This document shows positions 1 through 8,487 of a stretch of 64,000 nucleotides of DNA, in pieces. How positions within the stretch are numbered: the first letter of the stretch is position 1; each line of letters starts with the position of its first letter. Origin of the DNA: Microbacterium sp. MYb45. GTDB taxonomy: Bacteria > Actinomycetota > Actinomycetes > Actinomycetales > Microbacteriaceae. The position numbers and the translations under genes were made by a program. Under the pieces are notes generated by a model. The model had not been told where the DNA came from. It did no database searches and saw only the letters and a program-made list of their open reading frames with translations. The stretch spans positions 1 to 64,000 of the forward strand of contig NZ_PCPG01000013.1 of NCBI RefSeq assembly GCF_002979655.1. Reading direction: 5' to 3'.

Positions 1-32
1 AGGACGGGGGCGAGGCGGTGGGTGTCGGTCAC
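1..32 (-). CDS. Possible start of a further gene of the transporter operon (runs off the window)
   Basis: On the minus strand a GTG codon overlaps the stop of the preceding ATPase gene in the GTGA arrangement used repeatedly in this operon, and ten codons stay open to the window edge (V/M-T-D-T-H-R-L-A-P-V). The position suggests one more operon member, but ten codons cannot identify a product and could be chance. Confidence 0.3.
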   Translation of the reverse strand, partial: MTDTHRLAPV

Positions 33-814
33 GATGAGAGCTCCTGGAACAGTTGACGCGAATAGGGATGGCGGGGGAGGTCGTAGAACACGTCGGTCGG
101 CGCGTGCTCGACGATCTCGCCGGCGCGCATCACCGCCACGTGATGGGAGATGTACCGCACGGCAGCGAGGTCGTGCGAGATGAACAGCGCAGCGAAGCCG
201 TGCTCGGCCTGCAGGTCCTGGATGAGGTTGAGGATCTGTGCCTGCACCGAGACGTCGAGCGCGCTGACCGCTTCGTCGAACACGATGAACGCCGGATGGG
301 TCACGAGTGCCCGCGCGACGCTCACGCGCTGCAGCTGACCGCCGGACAGCTGGTGCGGTCGGCGGGCGGCGAAGGATGCGGGGAGTCCGACCCGGTCGAG
401 CATGGCGAGGGCGCGTTGCTCGACCTCGGCGCTGCGACGCTCATGCACGAGGACGGGTTCGAGGACCGAGGAGAGCACCGTGGATCGGGGATCCAGCGCC
501 CAGCGCGGATGCTGGAGGACGGCCTGCATCCGGCCGGCGCGGGACCGCAGGCTGCGCGCGAGCGGTGCGCCCTGGAAGCGCACGCTCCCGGAGTCGGGGC
601 GTTGCAGGCCGAGCACCACGGTGCCCGTGGTCGTCTTCCCGGAGCCCGATTCGCCGACGAGGCCGAGGGTCTCTCCCGGCCCCACCGAGAAGGAGACGTG
701 CGACATGGCCCTGACCTCACGGCGCCCTGCTCCGAAGCCGGAGGTGAAGGCGACGTTGACATCGTCGAGCTCGATGACGGGCGCGGGTGCGGGTACGGCG
801 TCGGCGGCGCTCAT
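29..814 (-). CDS. Oligopeptide/dipeptide-type ABC transporter ATP-binding protein (DppF/OppF-like)
   Basis: Cytoplasmic ATPase that powers the importer encoded just upstream. The 261-residue protein has Walker A (GESGSGKTTT, around residues 54-63), the ABC signature LSGGQLQRVSVARA, Walker B FIVFDEAVSALD and the switch histidine in FISHD. The start is the ATG that overlaps the stop of the partner ATPase gene (ATGA), which gives a normal family N-terminus; the frame is open further upstream, but that extension lacks homology-like content. It is the last complete gene of the operon amine oxidase, binding protein, permease, permease, ATPase, ATPase. Family membership is seen directly. The substrate, peptide or amine, is inferred only from the neighbours. 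Confidence 0.9.
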   Translation of the reverse strand: MSAADAVPAPAPVIELDDVNVAFTSGFGAGRREVRAMSHVSFSVGPGETLGLVGESGSGKTTTGTVVLGLQRPDSGSVRFQGAPLARSLRSRAGRMQAVLQHPRWALDPRSTVLSSVLEPVLVHERRSAEVEQRALAMLDRVGLPASFAARRPHQLSGGQLQRVSVARALVTHPAFIVFDEAVSALDVSVQAQILNLIQDLQAEHGFAALFISHDLAAVRYISHHVAVMRAGEIVEHAPTDVFYDLPRHPYSRQLFQELSS

Positions 815-1806
815 GCGGAGACCTCTTCCTCGGGCAGCAGGCGCGCCCGGCGGTCGGCGTCGACGAGCTCGGCCGTACGGATGCACAGGCTGTGCCGTGG
901 TGACACCGGTTCGGGGCGGATCACGTCGCACGCGTCGATGCGGTGTGCGCAGCGCGCGGCGAAGGCGCAGCCCTCGGACTCGCCGTGCAACACGGGCGGG
1001 GAGCCGGGGATGCTCGACAGGCGCTCGCCGCGTCGGGCCCGGGAAGGATCGGTGGCGGCCAGGGCGCGGGCGTAGGGGTGGACGGGGCTGCCGAGCACCG
1101 CCGCTGCGGGTCCGCGTTCCACCACGCGACCCGCATACATCACGGCCACCTCGTCACACCAGCGGGCGACGGCGGGGAGGTCGTGGCTCAGCCAGAGGAT
1201 CGTCGTCCCCTGCTCTCGCGCCTGCGTGAACAGCAGCCGGATCACCTCCTCGCGCACCTGGCTGTCGAGGGCGGCGGTGGGCTCGTCGGCGATCAGCAGC
1301 TTCGGTCGACGGCACATGGCCATCGCGATCGCCACGCGCTGCGCCATCCCGCCGGAGATCTGGTGGGGGAAGAGCCGCGCCACTCGGGCGGGATCCGTGA
1401 TGCGCATCGATTCCAGCAGCTCGATCTGGCGCGGCAGGGAGCCGTCGTCGCCGACGGATCGGAGCACGAGCTTCAGCTGCGCGCCGATCCGCATCGTCGG
1501 GTCGAGCGAGCCGATCGGGTCCTGTGCGATGTAGGCCAGGGTGTCGCGGCGATAGGTGCGCAGCGCCTCGTGCCCGAGTCCGAGCACATCGATCCCGTCG
1601 ACCTCGAGTTCACCACGCACGATGTGCGCCGATCGGGGCTGCAGCCGGCCGATGACCGCGGCCAGGGTGGACTTGCCCGATCCGGACTCGCCGACGATCG
1701 CGACGGAGCTGCCGGCGGCGACGTCGAGATCGACGCCGTCGAGGGCGCGGACGGTCGTGGCTCCGGTGAACTCCAGAGCCAGGTCACTGATGCGTACAGC
1801 GGTCAT
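811..1806 (-). CDS. Oligopeptide/dipeptide-type ABC transporter ATP-binding protein (DppD/OppD-like)
   Basis: Second ATPase of the importer, 331 residues. Visible motifs are Walker A (GESGSGKST, near residue 40), the signature ISGGMAQRVAIAMA, Walker B LLIADEPTAALD and the H-loop WLSHD. The C-terminal region carries the cysteine-containing oligo_HPY-type segment GCAFAARCAHRIDAC that is typical of DppD/OppD proteins. The ATG chosen overlaps the upstream permease stop by four bases (ATGA), and its own stop overlaps the next ATPase start in the same way, so the genes are probably translationally coupled. Two different ATPases are normal for the Dpp/Opp family. Confidence 0.92.
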   Translation of the reverse strand: MTAVRISDLALEFTGATTVRALDGVDLDVAAGSSVAIVGESGSGKSTLAAVIGRLQPRSAHIVRGELEVDGIDVLGLGHEALRTYRRDTLAYIAQDPIGSLDPTMRIGAQLKLVLRSVGDDGSLPRQIELLESMRITDPARVARLFPHQISGGMAQRVAIAMAMCRRPKLLIADEPTAALDSQVREEVIRLLFTQAREQGTTILWLSHDLPAVARWCDEVAVMYAGRVVERGPAAAVLGSPVHPYARALAATDPSRARRGERLSSIPGSPPVLHGESEGCAFAARCAHRIDACDVIRPEPVSPRHSLCIRTAELVDADRRARLLPEEEVSA

Positions 1807-2687
1807 CGGAGGGACCTCGTCTCTCGCGGTTCGAATCGGTCGCGGAGGCCGTCGCCGATGATGTTGATGCACAGGATGGAGACGACCAGCACGACGCCGG
1901 GGATGATGACGAGCTGCGGAGCCTGGGTCATGTAGAGCATGCCCTGCTGGATGAGCAGGCCGAGGGAGGCCTCCGGCACCTGCACGCCGAATCCGAGGAA
2001 GCTCAGCCCGCCCTCGACGAGGATCGCGACGGAGAGGGCGTAGCTCGCCTGCACCGCGATCGTGCCGGAGATGTTCGGCAGGAGTCGGCGGGCGAAGATC
2101 ACCGGTGTGCGAACGCCGCTGATGCGCGCCGACACGATGAAATCCCGCTCGGCGACCGCGCGCGTCGCGATGCGGACCACCCGGGTCATGAGGGGGATCG
2201 TGATGACGACGATGCTGATGATCGCCGCCGGTCGTCCAGGGCCGAGGAGCGCCGAGACGAGGATGGCGAGCACGAGCGCGGGGAAGGCGTAGAGGACGTC
2301 GGCGACGCGCATGACCGCTTCGTTGACCGCTCCGCCGTAGTAGCCCGCGAGCATTCCGAGGAGGGTGCTCACCACCGCGGAGCAGAGCACCGCGACGATG
2401 GAGACCACGAGCGTCGTCGCGGTGCCCTGGAACAGCCGCGGTAGCAGGGAGCGGCCGAGGTTGTCGGTGCCGAGCGGGGCGAGGGCGGACGGGCCCTCGA
2501 GGCGGCCGGCCACGGTGGCATCCGTGGAGCCGGTCAGTCCGGTGAGCACCGCGAACACGGTGACGACGACGATGACGCCCAGCACGATGACGGCGGTGCG
2601 CAGGACCGCGTCGCTGCGGCGCCACGCGCCCCTGGACGCTTCTCCGGCGGCGCGGATGCGGTGCGTGGCCGTGGGGGCGATGGTCAT
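1803..2687 (-). CDS. ABC transporter permease (DppC/OppC-like)
   Basis: Inner-membrane subunit of the importer, 294 residues. It has a cytoplasmic N-terminus, a first membrane helix at about residues 28-50 (LRTAVIVLGVIVVVTVFAVL), a periplasmic-facing segment containing the DNLGRSLLPRL motif typical of DppC proteins, and five further hydrophobic helices. The permease EAA loop is at about residues 195-215 (SARISGVRTPVIFARRLLPN). It overlaps both neighbours by four bases. The protein is a standard length for the family with no sign of damage. Confidence 0.92.
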   Translation of the reverse strand: MTIAPTATHRIRAAGEASRGAWRRSDAVLRTAVIVLGVIVVVTVFAVLTGLTGSTDATVAGRLEGPSALAPLGTDNLGRSLLPRLFQGTATTLVVSIVAVLCSAVVSTLLGMLAGYYGGAVNEAVMRVADVLYAFPALVLAILVSALLGPGRPAAIISIVVITIPLMTRVVRIATRAVAERDFIVSARISGVRTPVIFARRLLPNISGTIAVQASYALSVAILVEGGLSFLGFGVQVPEASLGLLIQQGMLYMTQAPQLVIIPGVVLVVSILCINIIGDGLRDRFEPRETRSLR

Positions 2688-3649
2688 CGGCGGCTCCCTC
2701 CGGTGAGGCGCAGGCGGGGATCCAGCGCGTTGGCGATGAGGTCGACGAGCAGGCTCGCGACGATGAAGACGATGGCGGCGAGCAGCACCGCGCTCTGCAC
2801 GATCGCGTAGTCGCGTCTGCCGAGGGCGGTCTGCAGGTACGAGCCCATGCCCGGGATGTCGAACACGAACTCGACGATGACCGTTCCGCCGAGCAGGACG
2901 GCGACGAGCGCGCCCACGATCGTGAGGATCGGCGCTGCCGCGTTGCGCAGCACGTGGTGGCGGACGATGAAACTTGGCGTCTCGCCGCGTGCCACCGCCG
3001 CCTGCACGTGCGGTTCGACGAGAACGTTCATGACCGCATCCCGGGTGTTCCGTGCGACCACGGCCACGCAGCCCACGGCGAGCACGGTCACCGGGAGCAC
3101 GAGCGCGCCGAAGAATCGCGCGGGGTCGACGGCGAACGGGGCGAACCGCCCGACCGAGACCCCGAGTCCCAGTGTCGACACGGCGAAGACGACGAGTCCG
3201 GCGAGCAGGAACTCCGGAATGCTGATGCCGAGTGCGCTGACGATGCGGCCGATCGCTCCGGCCGATCCCTCGGAGCGGAGCGCGGCGAAGAAGCCGAGGG
3301 GGATCCCCACGAGCAGAGTCACCACGATCGTCAGCAGCGCGATCGTCGCGGTGACGGGCAGGCGAGCGCCGAACTCCTCCGACACCGAGACATTCGACAC
3401 GAACGAGTAGCCGAGGTCACCGGTGAAGACGCCGAAGAGCCACCGGAAGTACTGTGCGACCACCGGATCATCGAGCCCGGATGCGGCCACCGCCTGGGCC
3501 CGCTGCGCCTCGGTGGCGAGCGGACCCAGGACGAGGTCGATGTAGTCTCCCGGCATCAGACGGACCGACGCGAAGATCAGCACCGAGACGACGACCAGCG
3601 TCAGCAGTGCGGCGCCGATGCGCCGGAGGGACCACAGAGCGACGGCCAT
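2684..3649 (-). CDS. ABC transporter permease (DppB/OppB-like)
   Basis: Partner membrane subunit, 321 residues, six predicted helices. The N-terminal segment RRIGAALLTLVVVSVLIFA followed by RLMPGD is the classic DppB/OppB opening, and the large extracytoplasmic loop after helix 1 (about residues 30-95) is also family-typical. The EAA-type coupling loop lies near residues 215-235 (ARGETPSFIVRHHVLRNA). It starts one base after the stop of the binding-protein gene and overlaps DppC by four bases. The order SBP-B-C-D-F matches complete Dpp/Opp operons. Confidence 0.92.
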   Translation of the reverse strand: MAVALWSLRRIGAALLTLVVVSVLIFASVRLMPGDYIDLVLGPLATEAQRAQAVAASGLDDPVVAQYFRWLFGVFTGDLGYSFVSNVSVSEEFGARLPVTATIALLTIVVTLLVGIPLGFFAALRSEGSAGAIGRIVSALGISIPEFLLAGLVVFAVSTLGLGVSVGRFAPFAVDPARFFGALVLPVTVLAVGCVAVVARNTRDAVMNVLVEPHVQAAVARGETPSFIVRHHVLRNAAAPILTIVGALVAVLLGGTVIVEFVFDIPGMGSYLQTALGRRDYAIVQSAVLLAAIVFIVASLLVDLIANALDPRLRLTGGSRR

Positions 3650-3650
3650 G

Positions 3651-5261
3651 TCAGTTGGCGCGGAACTCGGTGATGTAGCGGAGGAAGTCGCCGTAGCCCT
3701 CGTCGCTGCTGAGCGTCGGGGAGAGCGACTCGGTGTTCCACCCGATCGTGGAGGGGCGCAGGACCAGTGGAACCATCTCGCTCTGCTCGTCGGCGAGTGC
3801 GCACAGGTCCTGGAAGACGGCAGCGCGGTCCTCGCCCGGCGCGGTGGTGTACCCGTCGGAGATGAGGGTGTCGAGCTCGTCGCTCCCCTTCATGAAGACC
3901 GCCGAGAATCCGGCGACCTCGGGGTTCCACCAGGTCGTCACCATCGCCGGGTCCGCGTAGCCGGCGAACCAGCTGAGCGCGAGGTCGAAGTCGGCCGGGC
4001 TGCCGTACACCTGGTCGGAGTACGTGGCGTAGTCGACCTGCTGGATCTCGACCTTCACGCCGATCTCCGCGAGGTTCTGCTGCATCACCTGCGCGATCTG
4101 CGCGAGCACCGGCTCATCCGTGTACACGACGAGATCGAGTTCGAGTCCGCCGACCCCGTCGATCACGGCCTTCGCCGCGGCGACGTCGCGCTCTGCCGAC
4201 GGCAGGTCCGCCGCCGTGCAGGAATCCGGCAGGCCGGCGGGGGTGACCCCGGTCGCCGCCGTCGCTCCGCCGAAGGCGAGCTCGTTGATCGCGTCACGGT
4301 CGATGGCGGTGTTGATCGCGAAGCGCACCTTCTGATCCTGCAGCGCCTCGTCTCCGGTCAGGGAGTTGATCATCAGGTAGTGGAAGTCGGTGTTCCGCTG
4401 CCCGACCACCGTGACGTCTGCGGCATTCGCGAGGAGCTCGGCGGAGTCGATGGAGTTCAGCACGGCGAAGTCGGCCGATCCGTCGCGGAGGGCTGCGGCA
4501 CGGGTCGCCTCGTCGCCGACGATGTCGATCGTGAGGGTCGAGAAGCCCAGCGCATCGGCATCCGGGTGGTGGGTGTTCGGCTCGAACGTCCACTCCTCGT
4601 CCTGACGGTGCGCGGTCACGACGAGCGGCCCCGTTCCGACCATCTCGGTCGTGATGTCGATCTCGCCGGCCTCGATCTCGGCCATGGGCAGGATCGCGGC
4701 CGGAGTGTTGGCGAGTGCCGCGAGGAACGGGGCGTACGGGCTGGAGAGGGTGACCGTGACCTCGAGGTCTCCGGTCTCCTCGATCGAGGCGATCGGGCCG
4801 AGCTGGCCCGTCCACGTGGTCGGGGTGTCGACCAGGCGCTGCAGGCTTCCGACGACGTCCGCCGCGGTCATCGGACGGCCGTTCGAGAACACGGCGTCGT
4901 CGGCCAGTGTGAAGACGTACTCCGTGTCGCTCGGGGTCTCCCACGAGGTGGCGAGTTTCGGGGCGACGTCGAGGTTCTCGTCGATCGTGGTGAGCGTCTC
5001 GTATGAGAGACCTTCGAGCATCCAGGACCGCGCCGTGGCGGCCCCTTGCGGGTCGAGGCCGCTGGCTTCGGCGGTGTCGTAGTCGACCTGGACCACGAGG
5101 TCGCCGCCGGCGTCGAACCCCTCGTCGGCGACGGCGAGGAAGCCGGGCGCCACCTCGTCCTGGGTCGGTTCGGCGTCGGGGGATGCGCCGGCGGCGCATC
5201 CGGTGAGGGTGAGGATCGCGACGGTGGCGGCGGCCACTCCCGCTCGAGCTGCTGTGTGCAT
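3651..5261 (-). CDS. ABC transporter substrate-binding lipoprotein, peptide/nickel family (SBP_bac_5)
   Basis: Captures the substrate outside the membrane and delivers it to the permeases. The 536-residue protein has a lipoprotein signal peptide (hydrophobic run at residues 8-19, lipobox LTGC with Cys22 as the lipidated residue) and the fold pattern of cluster C binding proteins: ARSWMLEGLSYETLTTID near residue 85, LADDAVFSNGRPMTAADV near residue 130 and the C-terminal ALSWFAGYADP. The ATG at 5261 has a good ribosome site (GAAGGGA) and begins exactly at the signal peptide. It lies 37 bases downstream of the amine oxidase stop with no visible terminator, so the two are probably cotranscribed. 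The ligand cannot be read from sequence; an amine or small peptide is the contextual guess. Confidence 0.92.
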   Translation of the reverse strand: MHTAARAGVAAATVAILTLTGCAAGASPDAEPTQDEVAPGFLAVADEGFDAGGDLVVQVDYDTAEASGLDPQGAATARSWMLEGLSYETLTTIDENLDVAPKLATSWETPSDTEYVFTLADDAVFSNGRPMTAADVVGSLQRLVDTPTTWTGQLGPIASIEETGDLEVTVTLSSPYAPFLAALANTPAAILPMAEIEAGEIDITTEMVGTGPLVVTAHRQDEEWTFEPNTHHPDADALGFSTLTIDIVGDEATRAAALRDGSADFAVLNSIDSAELLANAADVTVVGQRNTDFHYLMINSLTGDEALQDQKVRFAINTAIDRDAINELAFGGATAATGVTPAGLPDSCTAADLPSAERDVAAAKAVIDGVGGLELDLVVYTDEPVLAQIAQVMQQNLAEIGVKVEIQQVDYATYSDQVYGSPADFDLALSWFAGYADPAMVTTWWNPEVAGFSAVFMKGSDELDTLISDGYTTAPGEDRAAVFQDLCALADEQSEMVPLVLRPSTIGWNTESLSPTLSSDEGYGDFLRYITEFRAN

Positions 5262-5298
5262 GTCGGTGTTTCCCTTCGGGATGTCGGACGACGCCGGG

Positions 5299-7326
5299 TC
5301 AGGCGTCGTGCGACGACGGGCGGACAGAGAGGTGATGCAGATGGTGCTCGGGTGGTGCATCGCCGACGCCGGCGTGATCGCAGGCGCATGCGCGGGGGGA
5401 GACCGGGACGTCGAGGGTCGGGTTCCGGTCGAAGAAGTCGTGGGGCTTCAGCGTGAACCCGCAGGAGTCGACCGGCATGATCGGCCAGTCCTCCGTGCGC
5501 GGGAAGTGGGTGAGGCCGAACGTGTGCCAGAGCACCAGGTCGGCGCCGTCGAGGGAGGCGTCGTCGGCGACGAAGGCGGGGAGGCCCTGCTCCGGCGCGG
5601 ACTGGTTGACGACATCGCCGGCGGGGTAGCGCTCGTCCGGGTCGTAGGCCGTGACCCAGAGGTCGGCGGTCGCGAAGCGCGCACGCGAGGCGATGACCGA
5701 CTCGGGCTGCGCGAGGAGCACGGGCTTGCTCTCGGGCGTCAGGACGTAGGAGGTGGGGCGGCCGAGTCGGTTGGTCGCCGTCGCGCTGCTCACCCGCCAC
5801 GTCCGGTCGACCCGCGCGTCGGCTCGTCGTCGGCCGTCGAGCTCGCTGCGCAGACGCGTCTTCGTGAAGCCGATCGCGCTGCCGTGGAGGTTGTCGTCGT
5901 CGACGGGGAGGGCGCGCACGTCGACCTCGTCGATCACGGCGGGACCGTCGTCGACCGCCATGTCGAGTCGGGCGCAGAACAGGTGCTGGTGGTACGGGGC
6001 GGCGAGGCCGGGGGCGAGCTCGCTCGCGAACCTGCTGGTGCGCTCGTCGTAGGCGGCCGTGAACACCAGCCCGGTGGCCTTCGCCTCGAACTCGATCTTG
6101 CCGTCGAGGTAGAGGTACCAGTAGAAGCCGTAGTCGTAATTGCCCACCGTGACGAAGAACGAGATCACGAGTCGGCGCTGACGGCGGACGTCGCTCGATC
6201 CGGTGAACTGCTCGGTGTGCTTCCAGAGCACCCCGGCGTCCTCCTCGTGGATGCAGATCACGTTCGGCAGGACCTTCACGTCGCCGCGGGCATCGGCGAT
6301 CGGGACGTCGAGGTAGGTGATGTCGCCCACGCAGTCGCAGCCGAGCTCCAGCGAGTTCGCGAGCCGGCCGAGCAGGTACTCGCCGGTGTCGAAGTAGTTC
6401 TGCCAGAATCGCACCGGCCCGGGGTCGCCGTATGGCACGAGCATCTCGGCGATCGACGCGCGGTGCACGATCGGCCGGACGCGTCCATCGTCTTCGAAGC
6501 CGATGCCGTGGAGGATCAGTCCCTCGCGCATGTCGTAGCCGATGCGCAGCGACCACTTCTCCCAGGAGATCACGTCCCCGTCGAAGGAGAAGCTCGGGCC
6601 CTCGGGTTGCGTGATGACGATGGGCTTCTGGGTGGTCCGCTCCGGACCGAAGGTGCCGGGCACGTGGTAGTCGCCGGTCTCCTGGGGGATGGGCATGACC
6701 CCCACATCGATGACGTCGACGACGGTGCGGCTCGCGACGTCCACATAGGCGACCAGTCCGTCGATGGGGTGTGCCCAAGGCATGGTCTGCGGGGTGGGCT
6801 GATGATGACCGAGCACGCGCGCGAGTCGCCGACCGCTCTCTCCTTCGATCGGGAAGCGGCCGGCCGAGAGCCCGGCCAACGCGACGGTGCTCGGGTCGTC
6901 GATGCCGCGGGCGGCGAGGGCGGTGGCCCAGCGCTCGTCGGCGCCGATCAGCTCGCGGATGATCGCGTGCTCCTCCTGGAGCAGCGGCACCTGGCCGTCG
7001 CGCTCCGGGTCGATGTCGACGTCCGCCGCGAGCTCGCCGGTGCCGATGTCGACCGAGATCGCGCGGGCGCGCCCGGTGTCGGTGTCGAGGAGCTGCACCC
7101 GGGCCCGGCGGGGGACGTGTCCTCCGGCCGCGACCTCGGCCCGGTTCGGCTCGTCGAGTCCGACGTACGCGATCCGGTGCGCCTCGTCCAGCGCGCCGTG
7201 GGCCCGCAGCGTCTCGGCGACGCGCTGCAGCTCGCCCGCCGAGAGCGTCGCGTACGGCGCACCGGACTCGTCGCCGAGTGAGCGCGAGCGCGAGGTGTGG
7301 TCGGACGGGGAACAGCTGCAGTTCAT
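5299..7326 (-). CDS. Copper-containing primary amine oxidase
   Basis: Oxidises a primary amine to the aldehyde with release of ammonia and hydrogen peroxide, using copper and topaquinone. The 675-residue length fits the bacterial family (Arthrobacter enzymes are about 640-680). The topaquinone motif T-x-x-N-Y-D-Y is intact (T393 to Y399; Y397 is the cofactor precursor). The catalytic base is D313 in YFDTGEY. Copper ligands are H446 and H448 (YHQHLF), with the third in LTHFPRTEDW near residue 610. The ATG at 7326 has a GGAG ribosome site. It heads the operon that continues into the ABC importer, which suggests uptake coupled to oxidation. There is no obvious signal peptide, so a cytoplasmic enzyme is likely. 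Substrate specificity (tyramine, phenethylamine, histamine, diamines) is not predictable from these motifs. Confidence 0.96.
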   Translation of the reverse strand: MNCSCSPSDHTSRSRSLGDESGAPYATLSAGELQRVAETLRAHGALDEAHRIAYVGLDEPNRAEVAAGGHVPRRARVQLLDTDTGRARAISVDIGTGELAADVDIDPERDGQVPLLQEEHAIIRELIGADERWATALAARGIDDPSTVALAGLSAGRFPIEGESGRRLARVLGHHQPTPQTMPWAHPIDGLVAYVDVASRTVVDVIDVGVMPIPQETGDYHVPGTFGPERTTQKPIVITQPEGPSFSFDGDVISWEKWSLRIGYDMREGLILHGIGFEDDGRVRPIVHRASIAEMLVPYGDPGPVRFWQNYFDTGEYLLGRLANSLELGCDCVGDITYLDVPIADARGDVKVLPNVICIHEEDAGVLWKHTEQFTGSSDVRRQRRLVISFFVTVGNYDYGFYWYLYLDGKIEFEAKATGLVFTAAYDERTSRFASELAPGLAAPYHQHLFCARLDMAVDDGPAVIDEVDVRALPVDDDNLHGSAIGFTKTRLRSELDGRRRADARVDRTWRVSSATATNRLGRPTSYVLTPESKPVLLAQPESVIASRARFATADLWVTAYDPDERYPAGDVVNQSAPEQGLPAFVADDASLDGADLVLWHTFGLTHFPRTEDWPIMPVDSCGFTLKPHDFFDRNPTLDVPVSPRACACDHAGVGDAPPEHHLHHLSVRPSSHDA

Positions 7327-7363
7327 GGAGTCTCCATCGGATGTCGGTTCGGGAACGCCTGTG

Positions 7364-7381
7364 TGCCGGAACGTTCCGGCA
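7364..7381. promoter_or_regulatory. 18-bp perfect palindrome, candidate LacI-type operator
   Basis: TGCCGGAACGTTCCGGCA is self-complementary over all 18 bases and has the central CG of LacI/GalR operators. It lies between the amine oxidase start and its predicted -10 element, that is, at about the start of transcription, and upstream of the divergent LacI-type gene. It is the obvious site for that regulator. Binding is inferred. Confidence 0.75.
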
Positions 7382-7383
7382 AA

Positions 7384-7411
7384 AGTATGCGATGAACGTG
7401 TTACAGCGCAA
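7384..7411 (-). promoter_or_regulatory. Predicted promoter of the amine oxidase-importer operon
   Basis: On the minus strand TTGCGC (7411-7406) and CATACT (7389-7384) are separated by 16 bases, a plausible -35/-10 pair. The palindrome at 7364-7381 follows immediately, so a bound repressor would block initiation. Confidence 0.5.
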
Positions 7412-7467
7412 GACCCGAACTGTTTCGAGTGGATTACGGCTCGCTGCGTGTGGTTAGACTCGGCCGC

Positions 7468-8487
7468 ATGCAAGAGCCACGGCGCGCCCGATTGATCGAC
7501 GTCGCACGGCGCGCAGGGGTCGGCAAGACCACCGCGTCCGATGCGCTGAGCGGCGGCGGTCGTGTCTCTCCGGCCACGCGCGAGGCGGTCCTGGCGGCGG
7601 CGGCCGAACTCGGCTATTCCGTGAACACGGCTGCCCGGCACCTCCGCGGCGGCAGCATCGGCACGATCGGGATCGTGCTTCCCGAGGTCGTCTCCCGCTC
7701 GTCGTACTACATGGCGTTCACGTTCGGCATCGTCACGAGCGCGGCCGCCCACGACATCGACGTGACCATCGTCAGCCCCTCCGTGTCGTCCGGACGATCG
7801 CGACCGATCCGCGCCGACGGGCTCATCATCGGAGACCCGCTGTCAGGGGATCCCGGTCTGCCCTCGCTCATGGGATCGGGGATCCCGGTGGTCACGCAGG
7901 AGCATCTGCCCGAAGACGTCGCGGGTACGCCGGCCGGCGTGGTCTGGTCCTCCCACGAAGCCGGGATGCTGCGGCTGTTCGATGAGATCGACGTCACCGG
8001 CGCGCGGCATCCCGCCCTGCTCGTCGCCCCGGATGCGACGGACTGGTCGCGTCAGCTCGTCTCGGGATATCGCGCGGGTTGTGCGGCGCGCGGCCTCGAA
8101 CCGGTCATCGCTCCCGTGTCGTTCGAGGCGTCATGGCCCGCGGTACGTGCGGCTACCGAGCGCGTACTGCAGACGCACCCCGAGACCGACGTGATCATCT
8201 GCGGTCCGGACTCGAGTGCGATCGAGGTCGCTGCCGTCCTCGGCCGACAGGGGCGCACGATCGGCGAGGACATCACGGTCGTCTCCTGCGTGGACCACCC
8301 CTCGCTGCCGTTCCTGACCCCCTCGATCACCTCGATCGACCTTCGTCCGCGCGACTCGGGCGTCGCCTGTGCGGAGCTGCTCATCGATCTGCTCGAGGGG
8401 CGGGCCGAGCCCGGAACGGACGTGGAGTTCCCGATCGCGGTCGTCGCGCGGGACTCCACCGCGCATCCGCTGCGGGTGCGCGCATGA
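7468..8487 (+). CDS. LacI-family transcriptional regulator
   Basis: The 339-residue protein has an N-terminal LacI helix-turn-helix (residues 6-50: RLIDVARRAGVGKTTASDAL, then ELGYSVNTAARHLRGG) and a periplasmic-binding-protein-like sensor domain (about residues 60-335) ending with the LacI-typical S-I-D-L-R-P-R-D region. It is divergent from the amine oxidase operon and overlaps the CoA-transferase gene by four bases, so it probably controls both. The ATG at 7468 is preceded at seven bases by TAGACT (7455-7460) and by no Shine-Dalgarno sequence, indicating a leaderless message; this decides the start over the longer open frame. The helix-turn-helix is somewhat divergent (G-K-T-T-A-S-D rather than S-x-x-T-V-S-R). 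The inducer is unknown. Confidence 0.9.
   Translation: MQEPRRARLIDVARRAGVGKTTASDALSGGGRVSPATREAVLAAAAELGYSVNTAARHLRGGSIGTIGIVLPEVVSRSSYYMAFTFGIVTSAAAHDIDVTIVSPSVSSGRSRPIRADGLIIGDPLSGDPGLPSLMGSGIPVVTQEHLPEDVAGTPAGVVWSSHEAGMLRLFDEIDVTGARHPALLVAPDATDWSRQLVSGYRAGCAARGLEPVIAPVSFEASWPAVRAATERVLQTHPETDVIICGPDSSAIEVAAVLGRQGRTIGEDITVVSCVDHPSLPFLTPSITSIDLRPRDSGVACAELLIDLLEGRAEPGTDVEFPIAVVARDSTAHPLRVRA

Noticed and set aside
815-931. Longer N-terminus for the first ATPase
   Set aside because: The extension lies wholly within the preceding ATPase gene and is Arg-rich; the ATGA-overlap start matches the rest of the operon.
4868-7411. An 847-codon minus-strand frame overlapping the amine oxidase
   Set aside because: Same strand but different frame from a gene with an intact topaquinone motif; composition is Arg/Pro-rich and lacks any family pattern.
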